NCBI GenBank assembly: GCA_029261455.1
Contig: JAJDBH010000067.1
Span: 1 to 32,077 of the forward strand
Direction of reading: 5' to 3'
DNA length: 32,077 bases
Source: Nitrospinaceae bacterium
GTDB lineage: Bacteria; Nitrospinota; Nitrospinia; Nitrospinales; VA-1
The notes under the pieces were generated by a model. It worked only from the letters and a program-made list of their open reading frames with translations. It did not search any database and was not told where the DNA came from. Numbering within the stretch: position 1 is the first letter of the stretch; each line of letters starts with the position of its first letter. A program made the position numbers and the translations under genes. Positions 22,415 through 29,952 of the stretch are shown here, one piece after another.

Positions 22415-22807
22415 TTATTCTTTTCTCTTCAGGCCAGCATGCTCATCGATTTCCTTATCAACGGTATCGATATCTTTTGAATTGTATCGGACCAAGTTTT
22501 GCAGATGCTCATAACTTTCAAGTTCTACTTCTGAAAATTCAATACACAGGTCTTTATCGGTAACCCGCCCAACCTTTCCCTTCATATCAACATGGATAGC
22601 AGGCTCCACACCTTCTAAAAATACCGAAACATCACACAAAACTCCCACAGGTAGGGTCTTCCCTGCGTGCTGGAGTGATATTCCCACCATACTCAAGTCA
22701 TGAGTCTCGTGAGTTTTTATCACAGCATCGTCTGTGCGCACTTCTACCCAAACTTTAATGGGAACCCGGGTGAACTCCCTGCCATCACCTTTATTATTAT
22801 CTGTCAT
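22415..22807 (-). CDS. PilZ-domain protein (second in window)
   Basis: This is a 130-residue PilZ domain with REFTR (RxxxR, residues 10-14) and DLSMVG (DxSxxG, 37-42), both needed for c-di-GMP binding, followed by the beta barrel and the helix SYEHLQNLVRYNS. The C-terminal 20 residues are charged and add a helix. An AAGG 8 bases upstream of the ATG supports the start. It points towards the cheY-cheR-cheX-cheX operon but is transcribed in the opposite direction. It is not a close copy of the motB-linked PilZ protein, so two distinct c-di-GMP effectors flank the motility genes. Confidence 0.88.
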   Translation of the reverse strand: MTDNNKGDGREFTRVPIKVWVEVRTDDAVIKTHETHDLSMVGISLQHAGKTLPVGVLCDVSVFLEGVEPAIHVDMKGKVGRVTDKDLCIEFSEVELESYEHLQNLVRYNSKDIDTVDKEIDEHAGLKRKE

Positions 22808-22992
22808 ATCAAAAACCTTATGATTAGTGTCAATCTCGATTATAACGCATCCAGAAAGAAAAATGAGGTAATTTTATTTACTACATGCATTTATTCATTT
22901 AAACATTATAACTCATTTAATTCAATGAACTTATAGCCTTTATCCGCTTAAAAAAATATGGCTAATATAAGCAAAAAACACCCCCCCTCAAC

Positions 22993-23021
22993 TTGACATC
23001 GCCTCTCAGGGGTCTTATTTA
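22993..23021 (+). promoter_or_regulatory. Putative promoter upstream of dnaK
   Basis: TTGACA (22993-22998), a 17-base spacer and TATTTA (23016-23021) fit a vegetative promoter. The -35 reads CTTGAC with the preceding base, which partly resembles a sigma32 -35, but no CCCCAT-type -10 follows. No CIRCE (TTAGCACTC-N9-GAGTGCTAA) is present. The 302 bases between the leftward pilZ start and dnaK hold nothing else that I can support. Confidence 0.45.
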
Positions 23022-23109
23022 GTTTTCAGATTTGCAAAAGAATAACCACCATTTACTCAAACTAGTAAATTTACAGATATTTATAAAAACAAGGAAAGGG
23101 TCAAAGATC

Positions 23110-25026
23110 ATGGGAAAAATGATAGGCATAGACTTGGGCACCACCAACTCAGTGGTTGCCGTTATGGAAGGAAGCGAACCTAAAGTTATCCTCAATGAAG
23201 AAGGAAGTCGAACCACTCCTTCTGTAGTCGCATTTACCAAAGAGGGTGAAATACTCGTTGGGCAGGTAGCAAAAAGACAGGCTATCGCTAACCCGGAAAA
23301 CACGATTTTCTCCATCAAACGTTTCATGGGCCGGTCCCTGAATGAAGTGTCGGAAGAAATGAAAATGGTTCCTTATGAAGTCATTCAAGGTACCAAAAGT
23401 GAAGTACGGATTAAAGCCGGCGACAAGTCTTACACTCCACCTGAAATATCAGCCATGATTCTGCAAAAATTGAAGAAATCTGCAGAGGCATACCTTGGTC
23501 AACCTGTTACGGAAGCCGTTATCACTGTCCCCGCATATTTCAATGATGCGCAACGTCAGGCAACCAAAGATGCCGGGAAAATTGCCGGTCTCGAAGTTAA
23601 GCGCATTATCAATGAGCCCACTGCTTCTGCACTGGCTTATGGACTCGATAAGCAAAAAGACCACACCATTGCAGTTTATGACTTTGGTGGCGGTACTTTT
23701 GATATTTCAATTCTTGAAGTCGGTGACAATGTCGTTGAAGTTAAGGCTACAAACGGTGACACCCACTTGGGTGGTGACAATCTCGATCAACGTGTCATCA
23801 ACTGGCTGGTAGATGAATTTAAGAAGGAGCAAGGCATTGATCTTTCTAAAGACAATATGGCTCTACAAAGACTGAAAGAGGCGGCTGAAAAGGCCAAAAT
23901 AGAACTTTCAACCACTAATGAAACAGATATCAACCTTCCCTTCATCACAGCAGATGCGGGCGGACCCAAGCATCTCAATATCAAGATATCTAGATCTAAG
24001 TTTGAAGGAATGATTGATGATCTACTGGATAAATCCAAAACTCCCTGTATCCAGGCTTTAAAAGATGCTGGGCTTAAAGCCGATCAGATTCAAGAAGCCA
24101 TTTTGGTCGGTGGATCCACTCGGGTTCCGAAAGTACAGGAGCTGGTTAAGACCCTTTTTGGCAAGGAGCCTCATCGCGGCGTTAACCCTGACGAAGTGGT
24201 TGCACTGGGTGCGGCGGTCCAAGCAGGTGTCCTTTCCGGTGACGTGACAGACATACTTCTTCTTGATGTCACCCCACTTTCTCTCGGAATTGAAACACTG
24301 GGTGGAGTTACCACAAAACTTATTGAACGCAATACCACCATACCAACCCGCAAGGCTGAAACCTTTTCAACTGCAGCGGACAACCAGCCTTCGGTAGAAA
24401 TTAATGTTATCCAGGGTGAGCGTGAAATGGCAAAGGATAACCGGTCACTCGGGAAATTCCATCTCGATGGAATCCCACCGGCTCCCCGTGGCGTACCGCA
24501 AGTTGAAGTGACTTTTGACATTGATGCCAATGGCATTTTGCATGTAGGCGCTAAGGATAAGGGCACCGGTAAGGAACAAAAAATCACCATTACCGATTCA
24601 ACCGGTTTGAAAGAGGACGAGATCGAGCAAATGGTTAAAGACGCTGAAGCTAATGCCGATGCCGACAAGGAAAGAAGAGAAACCATTGATGTGAAAAACC
24701 AGCTCGACTCTGTTCTTTACAGCACGGAAAAAACCCTGAAAGAGAATAAAGAAAAGCTCAAAGAGGAAGATGTCAAGGAAGCTGAAGAAGCCGTCGAAGA
24801 AGCTAAGAAACATCTCGAAGGTGATGTCGCTACCATGAAAGAGCAAATCGAAAAAATCAACCAGATTGCTCACAAACTGGCCCAAGACATGTACTCCCAA
24901 TCCCAGGAAGAAGGAGGCGAAACTCCACCTGAAGGTGGAGCAGATGCAGGCCCAGAGAGCGACACTGAAAGTAAGTCCGACGATGATGTTGTCGATGCCG
25001 AGTTTGAAGATATCGGTAAAAAATAA
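23110..25026 (+). CDS. dnaK: Chaperone DnaK (Hsp70)
   Basis: DnaK is the ATP-driven chaperone that binds exposed hydrophobic peptides in the cytosol, working with DnaJ and GrpE. The 638-residue protein has the first phosphate loop GIDLGTTNS, the second [21 protein letters not shown] in the ATPase domain, the interdomain linker [15 protein letters not shown], the substrate-binding domain and the C-terminal motif DAEFEDI. The start is placed at ATG 23110 ([10 protein letters not shown]), after a GGAAAGGG ribosome site; the upstream frame from a non-ATG codon adds an unrelated leader. grpE and dnaJ follow. Confidence 0.98.
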   Translation: MGKMIGIDLGTTNSVVAVMEGSEPKVILNEEGSRTTPSVVAFTKEGEILVGQVAKRQAIANPENTIFSIKRFMGRSLNEVSEEMKMVPYEVIQGTKSEVRIKAGDKSYTPPEISAMILQKLKKSAEAYLGQPVTEAVITVPAYFNDAQRQATKDAGKIAGLEVKRIINEPTASALAYGLDKQKDHTIAVYDFGGGTFDISILEVGDNVVEVKATNGDTHLGGDNLDQRVINWLVDEFKKEQGIDLSKDNMALQRLKEAAEKAKIELSTTNETDINLPFITADAGGPKHLNIKISRSKFEGMIDDLLDKSKTPCIQALKDAGLKADQIQEAILVGGSTRVPKVQELVKTLFGKEPHRGVNPDEVVALGAAVQAGVLSGDVTDILLLDVTPLSLGIETLGGVTTKLIERNTTIPTRKAETFSTAADNQPSVEINVIQGEREMAKDNRSLGKFHLDGIPPAPRGVPQVEVTFDIDANGILHVGAKDKGTGKEQKITITDSTGLKEDEIEQMVKDAEANADADKERRETIDVKNQLDSVLYSTEKTLKENKEKLKEEDVKEAEEAVEEAKKHLEGDVATMKEQIEKINQIAHKLAQDMYSQSQEEGGETPPEGGADAGPESDTESKSDDDVVDAEFEDIGKK

Positions 25027-25039
25027 CATTACCCAATCG

Positions 25040-25066
25040 CGTGCCCCCGAATTCTTCGGGGGCACG
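25040..25066 (+). other. GC-rich hairpin between dnaK and grpE
   Basis: CGTGCCCCCGAA (25040-25051), loop TTC, TTCGGGGGCACG (25055-25066) is a perfect 12-bp stem 13 bases after the dnaK stop. It is followed by AATCTATTTCTTAATA rather than a pure T-run, so it may be a partial terminator or an mRNA-stabilising 3' end that gives more dnaK than grpE/dnaJ. Confidence 0.65.
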
Positions 25067-25098
25067 AATCTATTTCTTAATAAATACGAACAACCCCT

Positions 25099-25716
25099 AT
25101 GGTAAAAAAGAAATCTAAATCATCAGCTGAATCTAATGAAGAACCTGTCATTAACATTGTAGATCGTAGATCTTCTCTCATTGACGAAGATGTCGACAAC
25201 GAAACCAACAGCAATATTGACGAGCGTCTACCTAGCTATGTTGAAAAACTTAAGCAAGAGGTGGAAGAAAAAGACAAACGTCTTCGCGAATATATTGCAG
25301 CCTATAAAGAGAAGTCCGGAGAAGACGATGATTTCCGCAAACGCCTTGAGAAGGACAATGATGTTCGCTTGGACCAGTTCAAGGCCAATCTTTTCGCACG
25401 TTTGGTTCCCATTCTCGACAACTTGAATCGAGCCCTTCAAACCACCAGTTCAAACAATGATATTGAAGCACTGCACCAAGGTGTGGAAATGGTTTCCAAA
25501 CAATATGCGCGCGAATTGAAAAATAATGGAGTGGAAACAATCGATTCGCAGGGTAGAAAGTTCAATCCTCAAACTGACGAAGCCGTTATGACAGAGGAAA
25601 CAAGCGACCCTGAACGAGATAATATGATCATCGAAGAATTGGAACCAGGATATATCTTTAAAGAAAAATTGATCAAGGCAGCCAGAGTAAAAGTGGCTCA
25701 CCTTAAAACCCCATAA
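25099..25716 (+). CDS. grpE: Nucleotide exchange factor GrpE
   Basis: GrpE releases ADP from DnaK. The 205-residue protein has a charged, disordered N-terminus (1-45), a long dimerising coiled coil (about 45-95, LPSYVEKLKQEVEEKDKRLR) and the C-terminal beta-wing domain (FARLVPILDNLNRALQ, GVETIDSQGRKFNPQTDEAV, GYIFKEKLIKAARVKV). The order dnaK-grpE-dnaJ differs from the common hrcA-grpE-dnaK-dnaJ. No ribosome site is evident before the ATG, which fits weak expression relative to dnaK. Confidence 0.96.
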   Translation: MVKKKSKSSAESNEEPVINIVDRRSSLIDEDVDNETNSNIDERLPSYVEKLKQEVEEKDKRLREYIAAYKEKSGEDDDFRKRLEKDNDVRLDQFKANLFARLVPILDNLNRALQTTSSNNDIEALHQGVEMVSKQYARELKNNGVETIDSQGRKFNPQTDEAVMTEETSDPERDNMIIEELEPGYIFKEKLIKAARVKVAHLKTP

Positions 25717-25743
25717 GCCGGAACATAAAAATTAAAAAAGACA

Positions 25744-25761
25744 ATCAGGCTCATGCCTGAT
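25744..25761. other. Small perfect hairpin between grpE and dnaJ
   Basis: ATCAGGC (25744-25750), loop TCAT, GCCTGAT (25755-25761). No T-run follows. It is a possible processing or stability element in the polycistronic mRNA. Confidence 0.4.
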
Positions 25762-25818
25762 GACAGTCGGACTTTAAAAAAACTCATTTTTTTACTTTTT
25801 TCTGGAAAATAACAACTC

Positions 25819-26904
25819 ATGAGCCAACGTGATTACTACGAAGTACTTGGCGTTTCTAAAAGCGCAAGTGACAGTGAACTAAAAAAAGCCTACCGGCAAC
25901 AAGCCCTCAAATACCATCCCGATAAAAACCCCGGCGATAAACAGGCAGAAGATAAGTTCAAGGAAGCTTCCGAGGCTTACGGCATCTTGAAAGATCCAGA
26001 AAAAAGACAAATCTATAACCAGTACGGCCATGATGGATTAAAGGGGAACGGTGGCCCCAGTGGGTTCGAAGATATCTTCTCTCAGTTTGGAGATGTTTTC
26101 GGTGACTTCTTTGGCGGAGGTGGTGGTCAACAGCGAACTGGAGCTGACTTGCGCCTTGATATCTCCATCACCTTTGAGGAAGCTGTTTTTGGTGCAGAAA
26201 AAGAAGTGGAAGTCAGTAAGCATAATTCCTGCGGAACCTGTAGAGGTTCTGGAGCCAAGCCCGGCCATAGCCCTCAAGCCTGCCGAACCTGTCGAGGAAC
26301 GGGTCAAGTCGTCCGGGCACAGGGGTTTTTCAGTGTCCAATCGACCTGCCCCGATTGCCGGGGTGCAGGACAAACAATTACCCATCCCTGCTCCGAATGT
26401 CATGGAGATGGACGAGTCCTTAAAAACACAAAACTTTCCATCAATATTCCAGCAGGCGTAGATGATGGTTCCCGCCTTCGTTTAAGAGGTGAAGGAGAGC
26501 CCGGCCCACAGGGTGTTCCATCTGGGGACCTATATGTCATCATGCATGTTGCCGCCCACGAATCTTTCCACCGGGAAGGTCACGATATTCATTGTCGACT
26601 GATGTTGACATTTTCCCAGGCAGCATTGGGTGCAGATATAATGGTCCCTCTGCTCGATGAAGGGAAAACACAAGTCATATCTGTCCCCGCCGGTGCACAA
26701 ACGAATGAGAGCTATCGTATCCCAGGCGCAGGCATCCCACAATTACGCGGGCACGGCAGAGGCGACCAGATCATCCATTTCATTGTGGAAACACCTAAAA
26801 AACTGAACAAGAGGCAGAAAGAGATTTTCAAGGAGTTGTCGGAAATAGACGGCAACCCCGTCAAGGAAACTCTCAAAGGTTTTTTCCAAAAATTAAGAAT
26901 GTAA
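25819..26904 (+). CDS. dnaJ: Co-chaperone DnaJ
   Basis: DnaJ delivers substrates to DnaK and stimulates its ATPase. The 361-residue protein is a full type A DnaJ: J domain (residues 5-70, with HPD at 33-35), a Gly/Phe-rich linker (about 78-105), four zinc-binding CxxCxGxG repeats (CGTCRGSG from 138, CRTCRGTG from 155, CPDCRGAG from 177, CSECHGDG from 191) and the C-terminal substrate-binding domains. It is the last gene of the chaperone set, 102 bases after grpE. The ribosome site is weak (GGAAAA about 10 bases upstream). Confidence 0.98.
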   Translation: MSQRDYYEVLGVSKSASDSELKKAYRQQALKYHPDKNPGDKQAEDKFKEASEAYGILKDPEKRQIYNQYGHDGLKGNGGPSGFEDIFSQFGDVFGDFFGGGGGQQRTGADLRLDISITFEEAVFGAEKEVEVSKHNSCGTCRGSGAKPGHSPQACRTCRGTGQVVRAQGFFSVQSTCPDCRGAGQTITHPCSECHGDGRVLKNTKLSINIPAGVDDGSRLRLRGEGEPGPQGVPSGDLYVIMHVAAHESFHREGHDIHCRLMLTFSQAALGADIMVPLLDEGKTQVISVPAGAQTNESYRIPGAGIPQLRGHGRGDQIIHFIVETPKKLNKRQKEIFKELSEIDGNPVKETLKGFFQKLRM

Positions 26905-27064
26905 TATTTTTCTCTCGAATTTTTACTTCCTTTATATTTGTTCGAGCAACCTGTACCCAATAGGTTTAACCTCCTCCTTAATAAATTAAGCAACCCTCAT
27001 TAAGAATTTTTAATTCCGTGTTCATTGGCATTTAATGTTCACACCTTATCCTTATCTCAATAGC

Positions 27065-27092
27065 ATTGATAAACACAGAATGTCTTATCAAT
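27065..27092. promoter_or_regulatory. Inverted repeat upstream of the htrA-type gene
   Basis: ATTGATAA (27065-27072) and TTATCAAT (27085-27092) form a perfect 8-bp inverted repeat with a 12-base centre, ending 33 bases before the start codon. The two-half-site layout suits a dimeric regulator, such as an envelope-stress response regulator, or a 5' leader hairpin. No regulator is identified. Confidence 0.4.
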
Positions 27093-27124
27093 TAAAAAAA
27101 TACTTGAGTTGGAGGATTTCCATC

Positions 27125-28297
27125 ATGACGCAAAAATTAAAATTCCCGATAGCAGTTGCCCTGTTCATTCTGATGGTCCTTCCAATTTCATATGGAATGG
27201 GAACCTCAGGATTTTTTACAACAGAGTCCGCATATGGACTGAGCACGAAAGCCAATCCTGTCGGCACCAATCTGATTGTGGATATTGCCAAAAATAAAAA
27301 TCCCGCTGTGGTGTTTGTTACATCAAAAACAAAAATTCAACCTGCAAAAGGAAATGTACCCTTCGGGCAATTCTCTCAACCAAGAGGCAATGGACCTTTC
27401 GGACAATTTTCTCCTTCACCGAGAGGAAGAGCACCCCGCCCCTCTCCAGAAGGTGGAACTGGGACAGGCTTCATCATTGACCATGAAGGATATATTTTAA
27501 CTAACAACCATGTCGTAGAAGGTGCCGACATTATTAAAGTAACTCTGCAGAATGAAAAAGAATATGAAGCCCAACTTATTGGGTCTGATCCCAAAACAGA
27601 TATCGCGCTTATAAAAATTGTTCAGGATAATGGGGAACAAACCTCTTTCCCATTTCTAACCATGGGTGACTCTAAAAAGCTGGAGGTCGGTGAATGGGTG
27701 GTCGCTATCGGTAATCCCTTCGGTCTATCGCATACCGTGACCACTGGCGTGGTCAGTGCAATGGGTCGAAATATCGGTGCCGGCCCCTATGATGAATTCA
27801 TCCAGACGGATGCCTCGATCAATCCTGGAAACAGCGGTGGTCCTTTACTAAGCATGGATGGCAATGTCATAGGCATCAATACAGCTATCTATTCCGGCAG
27901 TGGTGGAAACGTGGGCATTGGTTTTGCCCTACCTATCAATATGGCTAAAGATATTCTTGACGATTTGAAACAGAAAGGAAAAGTCACACGCGGCTGGCTT
28001 GGAGTCATGATTCAAAGGATCACTCCAGAACTGCAAGAGTCTTTCAAGCTCAATAATTCACAGGGTGCTCTGGTCAATGACATCGCTCCCAATGGCCCTG
28101 CCGACCGTGGAGGCATGAAGCGGGGAGATGTAATCACCCGGTTTGATGGCGTAGAAATTGCCTCTATGGAAACACTACCCAAGCAGGTCGCATCAATAAA
28201 ACCAGGAGAGTCTGTAAAAGTAGAAGTAATTCGTGAAGGTGTGACCAAAACGCTCGATATCAAGATCGAACCCATGAAGGAAGAAAAACCCGCCTGA
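27125..28297 (+). CDS. degS: Periplasmic serine protease/chaperone of the HtrA (DegP/DegS) family with one PDZ domain
   Basis: HtrA proteases degrade or refold damaged envelope proteins. The 390-residue protein starts at ATG 27125 after a GGAGG site and has an N-terminal hydrophobic segment (about 7-24, FPIAVALFILMVLPISYGMG) that may be a signal peptide or a membrane anchor. The catalytic triad is His129 (NNHVVEGAD), Asp159 (TDIALIKI) and Ser237 (GNSGGPL). A single PDZ domain follows (about 290-385), so it is shorter than DegP and DegQ, which have two. The insert between the N-terminus and the protease domain holds a PFGQFS motif twice (79-84 and 91-96) followed by a Pro/Arg-rich stretch. The gene symbol is a family guess; degP or htrA would serve equally. 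Confidence 0.9.
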   Translation: MTQKLKFPIAVALFILMVLPISYGMGTSGFFTTESAYGLSTKANPVGTNLIVDIAKNKNPAVVFVTSKTKIQPAKGNVPFGQFSQPRGNGPFGQFSPSPRGRAPRPSPEGGTGTGFIIDHEGYILTNNHVVEGADIIKVTLQNEKEYEAQLIGSDPKTDIALIKIVQDNGEQTSFPFLTMGDSKKLEVGEWVVAIGNPFGLSHTVTTGVVSAMGRNIGAGPYDEFIQTDASINPGNSGGPLLSMDGNVIGINTAIYSGSGGNVGIGFALPINMAKDILDDLKQKGKVTRGWLGVMIQRITPELQESFKLNNSQGALVNDIAPNGPADRGGMKRGDVITRFDGVEIASMETLPKQVASIKPGESVKVEVIREGVTKTLDIKIEPMKEEKPA

Positions 28298-28304
28298 TTC
28301 CCCA

Positions 28305-28322
28305 AGCCTGCAAGTGCAGGCT
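28305..28322 (+). other. Short hairpin after the htrA-type gene
   Basis: AGCCTGCA (28305-28312) and TGCAGGCT (28315-28322) form a near-perfect stem directly after the stop codon, before the terminator proper. Confidence 0.45.
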
Positions 28323-28331
28323 AACCTCGGA

Positions 28332-28369
28332 GGGGGACTGCTTTGTCAAGGGTAGTCCCCCTTTTTTTT
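28332..28369 (+). terminator. Intrinsic terminator after the htrA-type gene
   Basis: GGGGGACT (28332-28339) and AGTCCCCC (28354-28361) form an 8-bp GC-rich stem with a 14-base loop, followed by eight T's (28362-28369). It separates the rightward protease gene from the converging gltD. Confidence 0.88.
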
Positions 28370-28383
28370 CTTGTTCAGAAAGA

Positions 28384-29871
28384 TTACTTTAAGAATTGAC
28401 TGTGAGGAAGTTGAGTTTCACCCATGAGGTGAAGGTCAACAGATCTTGCGGCTTCGCGGCCTTCAGCAATGGCCCAGACCACCAGTGACTGCCCTCGGGT
28501 CATATCTCCGGCGACATAAACTCCATCCACACTGGTCATTTTATTATCGTCACAGGCCACATTGCCACGCCCATCCAAATCCATCCCTAACTCCACAAGC
28601 ATACCTTCGTGAATAGGATGCACAAAACCCATAGCCAGTAATACCAATTCGACCTCTAATTCAAACTCCGACCCAGGCACTTCATTCATCTGCGGACGGC
28701 CCGTTTTAGGATCTGGTTCGCCAAACTCAATCTTCACACCATGAATTTTGGTGACTTTACCACCTTCACCAGAAAACTTTTTGGTGGACACGCAATATTC
28801 TGTGATCTTATCTTTGCCTTCACGTTCATTAGCCTCCTCATGTGAAGAGGAAACCCGAAACACTTTCGGCCATTGCGGCCACGGGTTACTATCATTCCGC
28901 TCTCGAGGCGGTTCTGGCAAAAGTTCGAACTGATAAACATTTTTAGCACCCTGCCGGAGTGAAGTCCCCAGACAATCCGAACCTGTATCCCCACCACCGA
29001 TGATCAATACATTCTTGTCTTTGGCAGTGATAGATATTTCATCAGGAATCGTATCGCCCTCATTACGTTTATTCTGCTGTGGGAGAAAATCCATCGCAAA
29101 GTGAACACCATCGAGCTCCCGACCTTCGACAGGAATATCACGCGGCTTCTGAGAACCACCACAAAGCACTACAGAATCAAATTCACTTTTCAATTCGTTG
29201 GCAGACTTATTAACTCCGACATTGACTCCAGTTTTAAAAATCACTCCCGACTCTTCCATCAGTTTTATTCGTCGTTTGACAACTTCCTTATCCAATTTAA
29301 AATGAGGGATGCCATACATCAGTAGTCCACCTACACGATCTTCCTTTTCAAAAACTGTAACCTCATGGCCCACGGAATTGAGCTGATCGGCACAAGCCAT
29401 ACCGGCTGGACCCGACCCTACGACCGCTATTTTTTTTCCCGTACGCGACTCTGGTTTGACAGGTTTAATGAATCCTTTCTCGAATCCTACCTCCGCAATC
29501 ATCTCTTCAATTTTACAAATCGTCACTGCCGGCTCAGAGATACCGAGCACACAAGCCCCCTCACAAGGAGCCGGGCAAACTCGTCCCGTGAACTCAGGAA
29601 AGTTATTGGTCTTCTGCAATAGCTCCACCGCTTCCCGGTATCGCCCTCGATAGACCATATCGTTCCAATCAGGAATCAGGTTTCCCAGAGGACAACCCGC
29701 TTCACTCTGGCAAAACGGAACACCACAGTCCATGCAACGGGCTCCTTGTTCCTTATACTTTTCTTCAGGAAAAGGAATGTAGCACTCCTTCTGATCCTTG
29801 AGCCTTTCCTCAACCGGTCGGCCTGTCGGAGTCTCCCGACCGTATTCCATGAATCCTTTTATCGCACCCAT
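28384..29871 (-). CDS. gltD: Glutamate synthase small subunit
   Basis: GltD passes electrons from NADPH to the large subunit, which makes two glutamates from glutamine and 2-oxoglutarate. The 495-residue protein shows the N-terminal cysteine cluster for iron-sulfur centres (CMDCGVPFCQSEAGCPLGN and CPAPCEGACVLG), the FAD-binding GSGPAGMACADQLN and the NADPH-binding IGGGDTGSDCLGTS, then the C-terminal VYVAGDMTRGQSLVVWAIAE. A GAGAGG 6 bases upstream of the ATG marks the ribosome site. gltB lies directly upstream with an 81-base gap, so the genes form the usual gltB-gltD operon, here leftward. Confidence 0.97.
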   Translation of the reverse strand: MGAIKGFMEYGRETPTGRPVEERLKDQKECYIPFPEEKYKEQGARCMDCGVPFCQSEAGCPLGNLIPDWNDMVYRGRYREAVELLQKTNNFPEFTGRVCPAPCEGACVLGISEPAVTICKIEEMIAEVGFEKGFIKPVKPESRTGKKIAVVGSGPAGMACADQLNSVGHEVTVFEKEDRVGGLLMYGIPHFKLDKEVVKRRIKLMEESGVIFKTGVNVGVNKSANELKSEFDSVVLCGGSQKPRDIPVEGRELDGVHFAMDFLPQQNKRNEGDTIPDEISITAKDKNVLIIGGGDTGSDCLGTSLRQGAKNVYQFELLPEPPRERNDSNPWPQWPKVFRVSSSHEEANEREGKDKITEYCVSTKKFSGEGGKVTKIHGVKIEFGEPDPKTGRPQMNEVPGSEFELEVELVLLAMGFVHPIHEGMLVELGMDLDGRGNVACDDNKMTSVDGVYVAGDMTRGQSLVVWAIAEGREAARSVDLHLMGETQLPHSQFLK

Positions 29872-29952
29872 TTAAGCCTCTCTATATTCTTTCTGGCGGA
29901 GAACCTCCGCAGATAATTAGCAATCATTTTTTAAGCTAACAACGCTAGTCAG

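Noticed and set aside
22808-23109. CIRCE element or sigma32 promoter before dnaK
   Set aside because: Neither TTAGCACTC-N9-GAGTGCTAA nor a CCCCAT-type -10 is present; only a sigma70-like pair was kept.
24171-24686. Leftward 171-aa frame opposite dnaK
   Set aside because: Shadow of the strongly conserved dnaK coding sequence; the leftward frame at 24598-25065 is rejected for the same reason.
26051-26461. Rightward 136-aa frame inside dnaJ in another phase
   Set aside because: It overlaps the zinc-finger region of an intact dnaJ, and its own sequence lacks domain features.
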